Origin: Singulisphaera sp. GP187
Lineage (GTDB): Bacteria > Planctomycetota > Planctomycetia > Isosphaerales > Isosphaeraceae
Assembly (NCBI RefSeq): GCF_900129635.1
Contig: NZ_FSRB01000002.1
Span: 958,727-1,022,726 of the forward strand
Length of the DNA: 64,000 bases
Direction of reading: 5' to 3'
Shown piece by piece: positions 25,571 through 33,355 of this stretch. The notes beneath the pieces were generated by a model. It did no database searches, was not told the DNA's origin, and saw only the letters and a list, made by a program, of their open reading frames with translations. Positions within the stretch are counted from its first letter, which is position 1; each line of letters begins with the position of its first letter. The position numbers and the translations under genes are program-made.

Positions 25571-27670
25571 ATGGACGACTCCGCCACCCTGCCGGGTCGA
25601 GCTCGGGACGAATTCGAGGACGTGATCCGGCGCTTCGAGGACGCCTGGCAGGGCTCGGCGCGGCCGGAGATCCTCGCCTACCTGCCGACCGGCGCCGATC
25701 GCACCCGTCTGCTCACTGAGCTGGTCCACGTCGATCTCGAGTACCGGTTGCGGGCCGGCGAGTCGGCCCGGGTCGAAGAGTATCTGGCCCGCTACCCGGA
25801 ATTGACCGCTGAGCGGGCGGTCATCCTCGAGCTGATCGCCGCCGAGCACGAGTTTCGCCGGCGCCGCGAGCCCGGCCTCGCTCTCAGCGAATTCTTCCAG
25901 CGGTTTCCCGAGTACCGCGGCGAACTGCCGGGACAGATGACCCAGACGACGATCGACGGTCGGCACGTACCGCTCGGGCCAACGGACCCGCGGGCGGAGG
26001 CCCTGCCCGAGGTCTCCGGCTATGAGATTCTGGGGCTGCTCGGCCGCGGCGGTATGGGGGTCGTGTACCGAGCCCGGCAACTCGGCCTCGGTCGCATCGT
26101 GGCGTTGAAGATGATTTTGACCGGGTTTCAGCCCGGCCCAAAGGAGCTGGCCCGGTTTCGCGCCGAGGCCGCGGCACTCGCTCGCTTACAGCATCCCAAC
26201 ATCGTCCAGATTTACGATGTCGGCGAGACCGGGAGCAGGCCGTACTTTGTCTTTGAGTTCGTGGCCGGCGGCAGCCTGGCCCAGTACCTCCAGGGCACGC
26301 CCCAGCCGGTACGGCCGGCGGCCCAACTGGTCGAAACCCTGGCGCGGGCCGTCCATGTCGCTCATGCCAACGGCGTGATCCACCGCGATCTCAAGCCGGC
26401 CAACATCCTCCTGAGGGACGAGCGGGGAGACGCGAGGGGCGAGTCCCGGGAGGCCAGGCCGCTCGCGTCGCGCCTCGCGTCCCTCGTCCCCAAGATCACC
26501 GACTTCGGCCTGGCCAAGTGCGACGACGGCGACGGGGAGGCGGCGGGCCTTCGCGGTCACACGGTCACGGGCGACTTACTCGGTACGCCCAATTACATGG
26601 CCCCCGAACAGGCGATGGTGCCCCGCCAGCCGGTTGGCCCGGCTGCGGATGTCTATGCCCTCGGCGCCATCCTCTACGAGCTCCTGACCGGCCGGCCGCC
26701 GTTCACGGGGGAGACGCCCCTGGCGACCGTCCTGCAAGTGCTCCACAACGAACCGGTTCCCGTGACCAGCCTCCGGCCCAACGTGCCGCGGGATCTGGAG
26801 ACCATCTGCCTGAAATGTCTCCGCAAGGAACCCCGCCAACGCTACGCCACTGCCCTGGAGTTGGCGGAGGATCTCCATCGGTTCCTTCGCGACGAAACGA
26901 TCCGGGCCCGACCAGTCAGTGCGGTGGAGAAACTGAGGCGTTGGGTGCGCCGCCGCCCGGCGGCCGCGGGACTACTCGCCGCCGGCCTGCTAGCGCCCGC
27001 GGTGGCCCTGATCACCATGTCGCTGCTTTCAGCCCGGTTGGTCCGCTCGAACGCCTTGGATAGTGCCGCGCAGCAAGCTGAGCTGCTTGAAGAAGCCACC
27101 AAGGAGTACAGCCGAAACGTCCAGCACGTGGAGAAGGCGGGCTTTACGGTCAACAAGACGGTCCCGCCTACGCCTGGCACCGTGCCGCTGAGCATCCCGG
27201 CTACCTATCTGCACGACGTCGGCCAGCAGTTGGGCCTGACCGGTAGGACCGGCGTCAAGGTGCGCCAGTACAGCGACTACCCGTTCCCCTGGCGAACCGA
27301 CGGTGGCCCGCGGGATGAGTTCGAGCGCGAGGCGCTGCGGCGTCTGCGTCGGAGCAAGGGGCGGGAGACGGTCCATCAATTCACCGAAGTGGGTGGGCGG
27401 CGCGTTGTCCGCTACGCTCAGGCACGTATCATGGAGCGTTCCTGCGTCCAGTGCCACAGCACACACGATCAGTCGCCGCGGAAAGATTGGCAGGTCGGCG
27501 ACGTGCGCGGGGTCCTCGAGATCATCCGCCCCCTGGACAAGGACGAGGCGCGAGTCAGTGAGGCCCTCCGCCTGGCCCTGCTGCTGAGTGCGGTGGTGTC
27601 GGGCCTGTTGCTGGGGGGAAGCATGCTCATGGTCTGGGCCGGCCGCAGACGCACCCAGGTCGGGTCGTGA
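25571..27670 (+). CDS. Ser/Thr protein kinase with transmembrane Tll0287-like (DUF3365) haem-type sensor domain
   Basis: A 699-residue protein. An N-terminal helical module (1-125) is followed by a protein kinase domain at about 150-440, with GRGGMGVVYRA, catalytic K180 in IVALKMI, HRDLKPAN at 271-278, DFG at 311-313 and GTPNYMAPEQ. An arginine-rich insertion of about 27 residues sits between the catalytic loop and DFG. Membrane helices are predicted at 465-488 and 668-691. The loop between them, outside the cytoplasm, carries YLHDVGQQLGLTGRTGVKVR and CVQCH at 625-629 in ARIMERSCVQCHSTHD. This matches the Tll0287-like/DUF3365 domain, which is related to haem-binding sensors; CxxCH can attach c-type haem. 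A redox, gas or haem-sensing kinase is inferred. It is co-transcribed with the ECF sigma factor 21 nt upstream. Confidence 0.9.
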   Translation: MDDSATLPGRARDEFEDVIRRFEDAWQGSARPEILAYLPTGADRTRLLTELVHVDLEYRLRAGESARVEEYLARYPELTAERAVILELIAAEHEFRRRREPGLALSEFFQRFPEYRGELPGQMTQTTIDGRHVPLGPTDPRAEALPEVSGYEILGLLGRGGMGVVYRARQLGLGRIVALKMILTGFQPGPKELARFRAEAAALARLQHPNIVQIYDVGETGSRPYFVFEFVAGGSLAQYLQGTPQPVRPAAQLVETLARAVHVAHANGVIHRDLKPANILLRDERGDARGESREARPLASRLASLVPKITDFGLAKCDDGDGEAAGLRGHTVTGDLLGTPNYMAPEQAMVPRQPVGPAADVYALGAILYELLTGRPPFTGETPLATVLQVLHNEPVPVTSLRPNVPRDLETICLKCLRKEPRQRYATALELAEDLHRFLRDETIRARPVSAVEKLRRWVRRRPAAAGLLAAGLLAPAVALITMSLLSARLVRSNALDSAAQQAELLEEATKEYSRNVQHVEKAGFTVNKTVPPTPGTVPLSIPATYLHDVGQQLGLTGRTGVKVRQYSDYPFPWRTDGGPRDEFEREALRRLRRSKGRETVHQFTEVGGRRVVRYAQARIMERSCVQCHSTHDQSPRKDWQVGDVRGVLEIIRPLDKDEARVSEALRLALLLSAVVSGLLLGGSMLMVWAGRRRTQVGS

Positions 27671-27855
27671 GCGGAGGATGGAAAATTTCAAGCGACGGAG
27701 GGGATCTTGACAGACCATTCCTCAACTCGAATCCAATCGGGACGCCGCTCGCCTACCGCGCAAGAGTTGAGGTGCGGCATTGGCGGAGCAGGATCGTACG
27801 GATAAAATGATCAGATCAAGTGCATCTCGACGGACTTTGCGGTGGAGATCCCAAC

Positions 27856-28140
27856 TTGCCTGCGATTTCAAAGGCTGAAGCAGCCGAGAAGCTCGCCAAG
27901 GTCGTAGAGAAGGCGAAGCCGACCGACCTCGTGGAAATCTTCTCCGAGCTCTTTCCGGAAACGCCCTCGCCGGCCTCCCTGGTTGCGGGCGATCTCGTCA
28001 AGCACATCCGAAGCGGTCTTGAGGCGGAAGAGATCGTCGACCTTTGGAGCGTCGTGTTCCCGGAGGACCGCAACGTTTGGTACGACGAAGAAGAAAAAGC
28101 GATCCGCTTCAACGAAGAGATGGTCGGGTTTGCCGACTGA
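27856..28140 (+). CDS. Small hypothetical protein upstream of HEPN gene (TTG start)
   Basis: 94 residues read from TTG 27856 as MPAISKAEAAEKLAKVVEKA. That start has GGAG 8 nt upstream; a GTG at 27820 would add 12 residues. The protein is acidic and helical, with LVEIFSELFPETPSPASL and EEIVDLWSVVFPEDRNVWYD showing a loosely repeated pattern (IFSELFPE / LWSVVFPE). No family is recognised. It ends 38 nt before the HEPN-type gene on the same strand. Small genes next to HEPN nucleases are often antitoxins or immunity partners; that is a hypothesis from position only. Confidence 0.6.
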   Translation: MPAISKAEAAEKLAKVVEKAKPTDLVEIFSELFPETPSPASLVAGDLVKHIRSGLEAEEIVDLWSVVFPEDRNVWYDEEEKAIRFNEEMVGFAD

Positions 28141-28178
28141 TTGTGGGCGATGCTCGACCTCACGATTTGGAGCCGACC

Positions 28179-28937
28179 GTGCCCGCCACCGCCCTCCAGC
28201 ACTTCCAGGAAGACATCGCACGAGCCAAGGCGATCGTCGGTCATGCGGACCCTCTTCCACGCACGAACGACGCCGAGCAACTGCTCCGCTCCGATTTGTT
28301 ACGCAGCGTCTGGATGTTCGCGGTCGGGGCTTTGGACGCTTACACCGACATCGTTGCCGCGACGGCGAGTTCAAAGAGCCGGCAGCCCGCGATTGTCCTA
28401 CCGGAGTGGGTCTACGAGATCAAATTTCCGATCAGAGCGATCCTTGAATAATATGATAATCCAAATTGGCGATGGAGGATGGCGGCCCGTAAGATGATGG
28501 AGCGGGAGAACGTCATCAGGTTCTCGGCGATTCAATCGCTCTTCAACAAGTTCTTCCGCAAGGGCCACAAGTTCTTCGGTGATCTCCTTGATGGTTGGAT
28601 CTCACGGCCGGATGCGAAGATTCGGCTCTTCGGCGTTTCGCGTGCCGATTACCTCGCGATGAACGACCTGGACAAGCACAATGCGAGAAAGAACGCGAAC
28701 GATCAGCTCGAGGACAGGTTCCGCGCCATCTTCCAGAGGCGGCACGACTGCATCCACAACTGTGATCGGCCGCGGATGTCGCCGCAGCCCCTCGACAAAG
28801 GTGGTACCGTTCTGAAGGTCATCCAGGACATCGAGTACCTCGTGAATCGAAGCAACGAGCATATCAATACGGAATTTCGACAGTTCCTTGTCAGCACGGG
28901 ATGCTCGGCAGTGACGATCGGACAAACTGGTTATTGA
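28179..28937 (+). pseudogene. HEPN-domain (RiboL-PSP-HEPN-like) protein interrupted by one in-frame stop
   Basis: Starts at GTG 28179 with GGAG 6 nt upstream (MPATALQHFQEDIARAKAIV). The first part ends ...FPIRAILE at a TAA (28449-28451). The same frame then continues YDNPNWRWRMAARKMMEREN through to 28937, so one substitution (GAA or GAG to TAA) would account for the interruption. The protein would be about 252 residues. The downstream part retains RRHDCIHNCDR, an R-x4-H motif as in catalytic HEPN RNase domains, and the upstream LLRSVWMFAVGALDAYTD is typical of this HEPN group. A downstream ATG at 28479 could start the C-terminal half alone. It is either a recently inactivated gene or a sequencing error. 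It pairs with the small gene at 27856. Confidence 0.7.
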
Positions 28938-29376
28938 ACCGCACCTTCGACTCTAATCGCCGATCTTCGCCAGGCCATTGACCGGTCGTAAGCCATTTTA
29001 CTCTTGAAAGATAGGGCTTATGCCCTGGTAGATGAAGTTCGCCACAACGCTCGTCGCCAGCGACACAAGCATGGGCACCGCAGAAGAGTCATTAGTCAGG
29101 CACCCAAAGAAGGCAAGGCGGGGGATCTGAGCGATTCGTCAAGCCTCCTGTCTGGGTGCTCATTTTCGCTGAACTTCCCAAATGTCCCAATTGAAGTGCA
29201 TGGCTGTTTGTCCGGCTGGTCATGGAGAAGGCCTGAGGTTGCTTTCGTTATTTGCATGGCGCAAATGGCGAGACTGGTCAAGCGCCGATTGCATGAGTGA
29301 CAACCTTGATCCGGTGGATCGCATGTTGGCGCAGAACGGTCGTCGCGGTGTCGATCAGTCCTGGAGATCAGAGGCG
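28938..29376. other. Intergenic region carrying repeat A copy 1
   Basis: Apart from the 128-bp repeat at 29086-29213 no gene is seen. A frame starting inside the repeat (ATG 29182) runs in frame into the DUF6891-like gene, so the repeat could supply an alternative start. Confidence 0.4.
29086..29213 (+). repeat. Repeat family A, copy 1 (128 bp)
   Basis: Matches copies at 32558-32685 and 33151-33278 along its whole length without gaps, with about 75-80 percent identity by eye. The most constant part is AATTGAAGTGCATGGCTGTT near the right end. Outer ends and internal segments are imperfectly self-complementary (for example ATCTG near the left with a CCCAAAT-type partner near the right), so the element can fold. 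All copies point the same way. Confidence 0.85.
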
Positions 29377-30045
29377 ATGAGCGACGAACAGGCGTGGGAC
29401 GACAAGTCACGAGACGAGCTCCGCGAGCAGCTTCGGTCTGCCATTCTTGGTGAGCTTCGGTTGGCGAAGCTTGGGCATGAGGAAATCCTCCAGAACTGCA
29501 CTGAGGTTTACATTGAGGATGCTCCTCAATCCGAGAGGGAAGGATTCATCCAGTTCTCTGCGGACGAAATCGAACGAACGGCGACTCAACTTGCATCTGA
29601 ACGCGCGACATGGTCCGACGAAACCGATTGCGATCGTCTCGACCGCGTCGAAAACGCCTTGCGTGAGCGAGGGATACTCCTCTGGCAAGTCTCTCCCTGC
29701 TGCGACACTTGCACAAGAGCCGAACTCTCGGATCGGATTGGCGTCATCAACGAACGTGATCCAGGCTTTCGCGATCGCGCCCGAGGGTATTCTTTCTTTA
29801 TTGATCAGAACCTGCCCGAAAGTTTAGCCGACAATAGCCATCTGGATGTCTATCTTGCCTACGGTTGGGTCTCGCCAGGCAACTCCGAAGTCGCTCCAGA
29901 TGTCTATCAGAAGAACGCGATCGTCATCGGTCGTGAAGTTTGTCAATACTTGCGAGACGAGGGCTTTGAGGTCGATTGGAACGGTGATTTGTCCCGCAAG
30001 ATTGGTATCACGCTGAATTGGCAGCGCCGCACGATGCTTCAATGA
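29377..30045 (+). CDS. Hypothetical protein, resembles DUF6891 family
   Basis: 222 residues from ATG 29377 (MSDEQAWDDKSRDELREQLR). In-frame ATGs at 29293 and, within repeat A, at 29182 are alternatives, and none has a strong ribosome-binding site. The N-terminal half is acidic and helical. The middle has RGILLWQVSPCCDTCTRAEL, two cysteine pairs that could bind metal. The C-terminal part has LDVYLAYGWVSPGN and VIGREVCQYLRDEGFEVDWN followed by GITLNWQRR. That ending is like DUF6891 proteins, which are of unknown function. No signal peptide or membrane segment is seen. It stands alone between repeat A and repeat B. Confidence 0.65.
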   Translation: MSDEQAWDDKSRDELREQLRSAILGELRLAKLGHEEILQNCTEVYIEDAPQSEREGFIQFSADEIERTATQLASERATWSDETDCDRLDRVENALRERGILLWQVSPCCDTCTRAELSDRIGVINERDPGFRDRARGYSFFIDQNLPESLADNSHLDVYLAYGWVSPGNSEVAPDVYQKNAIVIGREVCQYLRDEGFEVDWNGDLSRKIGITLNWQRRTMLQ

Positions 30046-30577
30046 CGTTCGTGATCCGGCGAGTCATCAGTGCCTCCATCCGATTTTAGTCGTGTGTTGT
30101 TATGAATCCCGGAGAATTACGCGGCGGATTATCTCTGTCGCACGGATTTCGTGCTTTGCAGGGAATTCTGACATGAGCTTCACATTTCGGGTAGGTTCCC
30201 TGATGCGAAGTTAAATGTGTTTATGTGAAAGAAATCTTGAATTCATCAATAGTGCTGACATTTTGGCAATATCGGGTGTTACATAGTGGATTGAATGAAT
30301 AGTTTGATGCGGTTGGTGCAGGCTGCGTCAAGAATTAGGGATGCCCCCATTCCGACGCCTCGCTTTGCGTTCGCCCGCGAGATCCGCCCTCGCCTCGAAG
30401 CGTTGAAACGAGCCGCCGAAGGATGAGGAACGGACGGAGAGGAGGAGGCGGGAGCCCGCGCGATGCCTCCGAGGGCGGGTGGAAAGCGGCTGGGTTCCCC
30501 GCAACTTTACAACGGTGGGCGGTTTGGGCCATGATACTCGCCTTGGTCCTTGAACGACCGTCGCGGAGGGACTGCCC
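30046..30577. other. Intergenic region carrying repeat B copy 1
   Basis: AT-rich from 30100 to 30300, then repeat B, then GC-rich sequence with frames of shadow composition. No gene is seen. GGAGGG at 30565-30570 is the ribosome-binding site of the next gene. Confidence 0.4.
30241..30360 (+). repeat. Repeat family B, copy 1 (about 120 bp)
   Basis: Aligns with 41410-41532 and 58058-58176, all in the same orientation. The shared right end is GCGTCAAGAAT followed by an imperfect palindrome of the form GAATTAGGG-atgt-CCCCATTC. This is the most diverged copy in its middle part. Confidence 0.75.
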
Positions 30578-32527
30578 GTGGGAGGCTTCTACAGCTCGAT
30601 CCAGGTTCGCGGCGAGGACCACGACGCGGTCCGGGGCGTGCTCGAGCGCCTGGCCCGGACGGACAAGGACCGCTACTGGGTCGGCCCGGCCCTCGGCGGT
30701 TGGGTCGGGGTCTACCCGAGCCTCCACGTTCAGGACTCAGGCGTTACTCACGACCTCGCACGCTCGCTCCGAGGCGAACTCATCTCGCTTTTTGTCTACG
30801 ATGACGACATCTTTGCCTACGAATGCTATCGCGATGGCCAATGTGTCGATCGGTACAACTCCCGTCCCGATATGTTCGGTCTCTTGCCCGAATCCGCGCG
30901 CGAGCCGTTGCGAGGCCGGCCTGAAATGTTCGAGCACCTGGCGACCGACCCCGAGCGATTCGCGCAGCTCCGGACTCGGCTCGCCGAACAGCAAAGCGGA
31001 CCCGTGGTGTTCGCCTCCGAGCTCCTCACACTGATCGCCGCGGCGCTTGGTATCGAGAACGTTCAAACTTCTTATGAATACTTGATTAAGGGCGAGAACG
31101 ACGTCGAAGGTTGGGACAGGTTTGTCCATATCCCCGACCTTCGGACCGAGCAGGCCCGGCATCACGGGATTGACAAGGCCCTTCAAGAGGAGGCCCGGCG
31201 CCTCTTGCGCGAAGGACTTCTTCTCGCCGAGCTCGGCGGCCGGCGAAGCCGGGCCATTCCCTCGCCGCACTGGTGTCCGGCGCCCGACGGTGCGGGGTTT
31301 CTCGTCGCCTGGGCCCCGGCGGAGTTCACCAGCCTTGAGGCGGTGCCCCTCGAACGATGTGGCCCTCCCTGGTCCGCGGGGCCGATCGCGACCGGGCTGA
31401 CGATTGACCCGAAGGTCTGGCAACTTGCTCCGAGCCCGTCCGGGCGCTATCTCGCCATCGCATGTACGAATTCCAATCCAAGAGGTGCGGCCTGGGACCT
31501 GGTCCACCGGCGCTGCGTGGCTCGGATGCCAGACGGTTACTCGGTGCTTCAGGTCGATTTCTTGCCTGACGAATCGGCCATGGTCTGCGTCGCCTCGTCC
31601 CTGGACGAGGGCGTGATCGGGATTGTACCGCTCGGTCCCGGCGAGCCTCGGCTCATCGCGTTTTCGCGACCCAACAAGCGGGTGGCGGTCCACCCGGCCG
31701 GGGGAACGCTTGCGGTGCTGGATGGCCGCAACCGTCTCTCGGTGCTCGAACTTACCTCGGGCCAGGTGGATCGGGCTCGCTTTGTCGGTGGGATTCGGCC
31801 ACCCATCGACCTGGCGTATCTGCTCGGGCCGGACTATCCACGCGACTGGCTTACGTTCGACGCGGAGACGTTTGAAGAGGTGTTGCGGCAAAGGGAAGAG
31901 GAGCTCCTCCGGGATCACGAGTCGCAGATCCGGTCTCAGCCCGCCGCGCAAGTGGAATCGTTGATGAAGGAATCGCGTGCCCGGATCGGAGCGGCGGGTA
32001 GGCATGCCCGCGTGGCGCTGGCGGAGACTCGATCGCCCGGCTGGCTTGAAGAAAAGGCGTTTTCGAGCGAGTTCGTCGTTCAACTGGCGTTCGACCCCGC
32101 GGGAGAACGGCTGTTCGCGGCGACTCTCCTGGGCGTGCGGGTCTATCGTTGGCACGACGTCCTCGCCGCGACCGGCGCGATGCCGCCGCCCGCACTTGCG
32201 GTGGACCTCGAGCCCTGGTTCGAGGAGACGCCCGAGGGACCTGTGTCGCGCAACAGTTTCGTGGCGGCTCTCACCCACGACCCTGAACGCGACCGACTGC
32301 TCTTCGGCGGCCAGGAGGGGCTGGTCCGCTACCTCGACCTGGCCGACGGCCGTACGGGGGTCCTGGTCGAACCGCCGGGCCGCAAGCCGATCGGCCACCT
32401 GGCGCTGTCGCGTGATCGCACGGTCCTGGGCGTCACCTCCGGCCCCGATATCAACGAGGAAGGGCCGACTCGGCGTGCCGCGACGATCCAGTTCTGGGAC
32501 TACTCCGCCCTTTGCCGCAGGCTGTAG
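30578..32527 (+). CDS. WD40/YVTN-like beta-propeller protein with N-terminal domain (649 aa)
   Basis: Starts at GTG 30578 with GGAGGG 7 nt upstream. The N-terminal 150 residues (MGGFYSSIQVRGEDHDAVRG, LISLFVYDDDIFAYECYRDG) are not recognised but resemble cytosolic proteins found with STK/WD40 systems in planctomycetes. From about residue 270 there are weakly conserved propeller-type blades: WQLAPSPSGRYLAIACTN, RVAVHPAGGTLAVLDGRN, VVQLAFDPAGERLFAATLLG and ATIQFWDYSALCRRL, the last ending in the WD signature. A charged helical insertion occupies about 425-475. No signal peptide is visible. It probably mediates protein interaction; partner unknown. Repeat A copy 2 starts 30 nt after its stop. Confidence 0.75.
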   Translation: MGGFYSSIQVRGEDHDAVRGVLERLARTDKDRYWVGPALGGWVGVYPSLHVQDSGVTHDLARSLRGELISLFVYDDDIFAYECYRDGQCVDRYNSRPDMFGLLPESAREPLRGRPEMFEHLATDPERFAQLRTRLAEQQSGPVVFASELLTLIAAALGIENVQTSYEYLIKGENDVEGWDRFVHIPDLRTEQARHHGIDKALQEEARRLLREGLLLAELGGRRSRAIPSPHWCPAPDGAGFLVAWAPAEFTSLEAVPLERCGPPWSAGPIATGLTIDPKVWQLAPSPSGRYLAIACTNSNPRGAAWDLVHRRCVARMPDGYSVLQVDFLPDESAMVCVASSLDEGVIGIVPLGPGEPRLIAFSRPNKRVAVHPAGGTLAVLDGRNRLSVLELTSGQVDRARFVGGIRPPIDLAYLLGPDYPRDWLTFDAETFEEVLRQREEELLRDHESQIRSQPAAQVESLMKESRARIGAAGRHARVALAETRSPGWLEEKAFSSEFVVQLAFDPAGERLFAATLLGVRVYRWHDVLAATGAMPPPALAVDLEPWFEETPEGPVSRNSFVAALTHDPERDRLLFGGQEGLVRYLDLADGRTGVLVEPPGRKPIGHLALSRDRTVLGVTSGPDINEEGPTRRAATIQFWDYSALCRRL

Positions 32528-32557
32528 CACGCCTCACTTCCGCATGGCCCACGAGGG

Positions 32558-32685
32558 GAGTCGTTAGCCAGGCACCTGAAGAAGGCAAGGCGAGGGATCT
32601 GGACTATTCGTTAAGCCTCTCGTCCGATCGCCTATTTTTGCTAAACCTCCCAGATATCCCAATTGAAGTGCATGGCTGTTTGTCT
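32558..32685 (+). repeat. Repeat family A, copy 2 (128 bp)
   Basis: Begins GAGTCGTTAGCCAGGCACCT and ends in the constant AATTGAAGTGCATGGCTGTT. It lies 30 nt after the WD40-like gene and 86 nt before the VOC gene. Copy 2 and copy 3 also share GAGGG just before the 128-bp core, so the true unit may be slightly longer. Confidence 0.88.
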
Positions 32686-32771
32686 GCTGCTTTTGAGCAA
32701 GGCGAGCTGTGTAATGGAAAAATGAACTGACACTGATAGTCCCTTTGGGCGGTGTGATCAGGAGGCGACCG

Positions 32772-33137
32772 ATGACGGGACGCGAGCTGATTTTCAGGCC
32801 GACGGCGTTAACGATCGCATGTACCGACTTGGATCGGTCCCGGCGTTTCTACAAGGATGTGCTGGGTGCCTCCCCTGACCCCCGCGATGGTTATGGCTGC
32901 CCATGGTTTCGGCTCGGGGCCTGGTCCATCACCCTGATGCCGAATGCGGCCGAGAGAAGCCAGTCGTCGTTTCCGGACCATGCCATGACGATTCTTTGGC
33001 TGGAGGTTGACGACCTGGGGGCCGCGGAGCGGCTCTTCGCCCGGCATCAGGTCGAGGTGATCCAGCCGTCCGACGGTCAGTTCATGATGATCGCCGACCC
33101 GGATGGCCTGATGATCGAGGTATGGCAGGCCGAATGA
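32772..33137 (+). CDS. VOC family protein (glyoxalase/bleomycin-resistance fold)
   Basis: 121 residues from ATG 32772 (MTGRELIFRPTALTIACTDL). AGGAGG at 32760-32765 has a 6-nt spacer, so this start is secure. The pattern is that of one vicinal-oxygen-chelate module pair: CTDLDRSRRFYKDVLG at the start of the first beta-alpha-beta unit, WFRLGAWSITLMP, LEVDDLGAAERLFARH at the start of the second, and MMIADPDGLMIEVWQ with the terminal metal-ligand glutamate. Members are dioxygenases, isomerases or resistance proteins; the reaction cannot be told. It is flanked on both sides by direct copies of repeat A, with only 13 nt between its stop and copy 3. Confidence 0.9.
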   Translation: MTGRELIFRPTALTIACTDLDRSRRFYKDVLGASPDPRDGYGCPWFRLGAWSITLMPNAAERSQSSFPDHAMTILWLEVDDLGAAERLFARHQVEVIQPSDGQFMMIADPDGLMIEVWQAE

Positions 33138-33150
33138 ATTCAATCGAGGG

Positions 33151-33278
33151 GAGTCGTTTGCCAGGCACCTAAAGAAGGCAAGGCGGAGGATCTGGGCGAT
33201 TCGTTAAGCCGTCCGTCTGGGTGCCCATCTTTGCCGGACCTCCCAGATGTCTCAATTGAAGTGCATGGCTGTTTGTCT
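33151..33278 (+). repeat. Repeat family A, copy 3 (128 bp)
   Basis: Begins GAGTCGTTTGCCAGGCACCT, contains ATCTGGG matched by an inverted CCCAGAT, and a central GTCCG/CGGAC pair. It ends in the constant AATTGAAGTGCATGGCTGTT. It starts 13 nt after the VOC stop codon and ends 77 nt before the stop of the convergent DACNV-like gene. Confidence 0.88.
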
Positions 33279-33355
33279 GGGCCTGTTTACGTGGAAATGT
33301 GTAAGAATATTGGGGCCGAGTTTGTGGACAGCGAGGTCCTGCGTCCCAGGGCGTC

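Noticed and set aside
30737..32530. 597-codon minus-strand frame opposite the WD40-like gene
   Set aside because: Composition of a shadow, and the plus-strand gene has GGAGGG and a WD signature.
32558..33278. Calling repeat A an integron attC site
   Set aside because: The ends do not contain proper GTTRRRY/RYYYAAC core sites and no integron integrase is in the window; kept only as a cassette-like layout to test.
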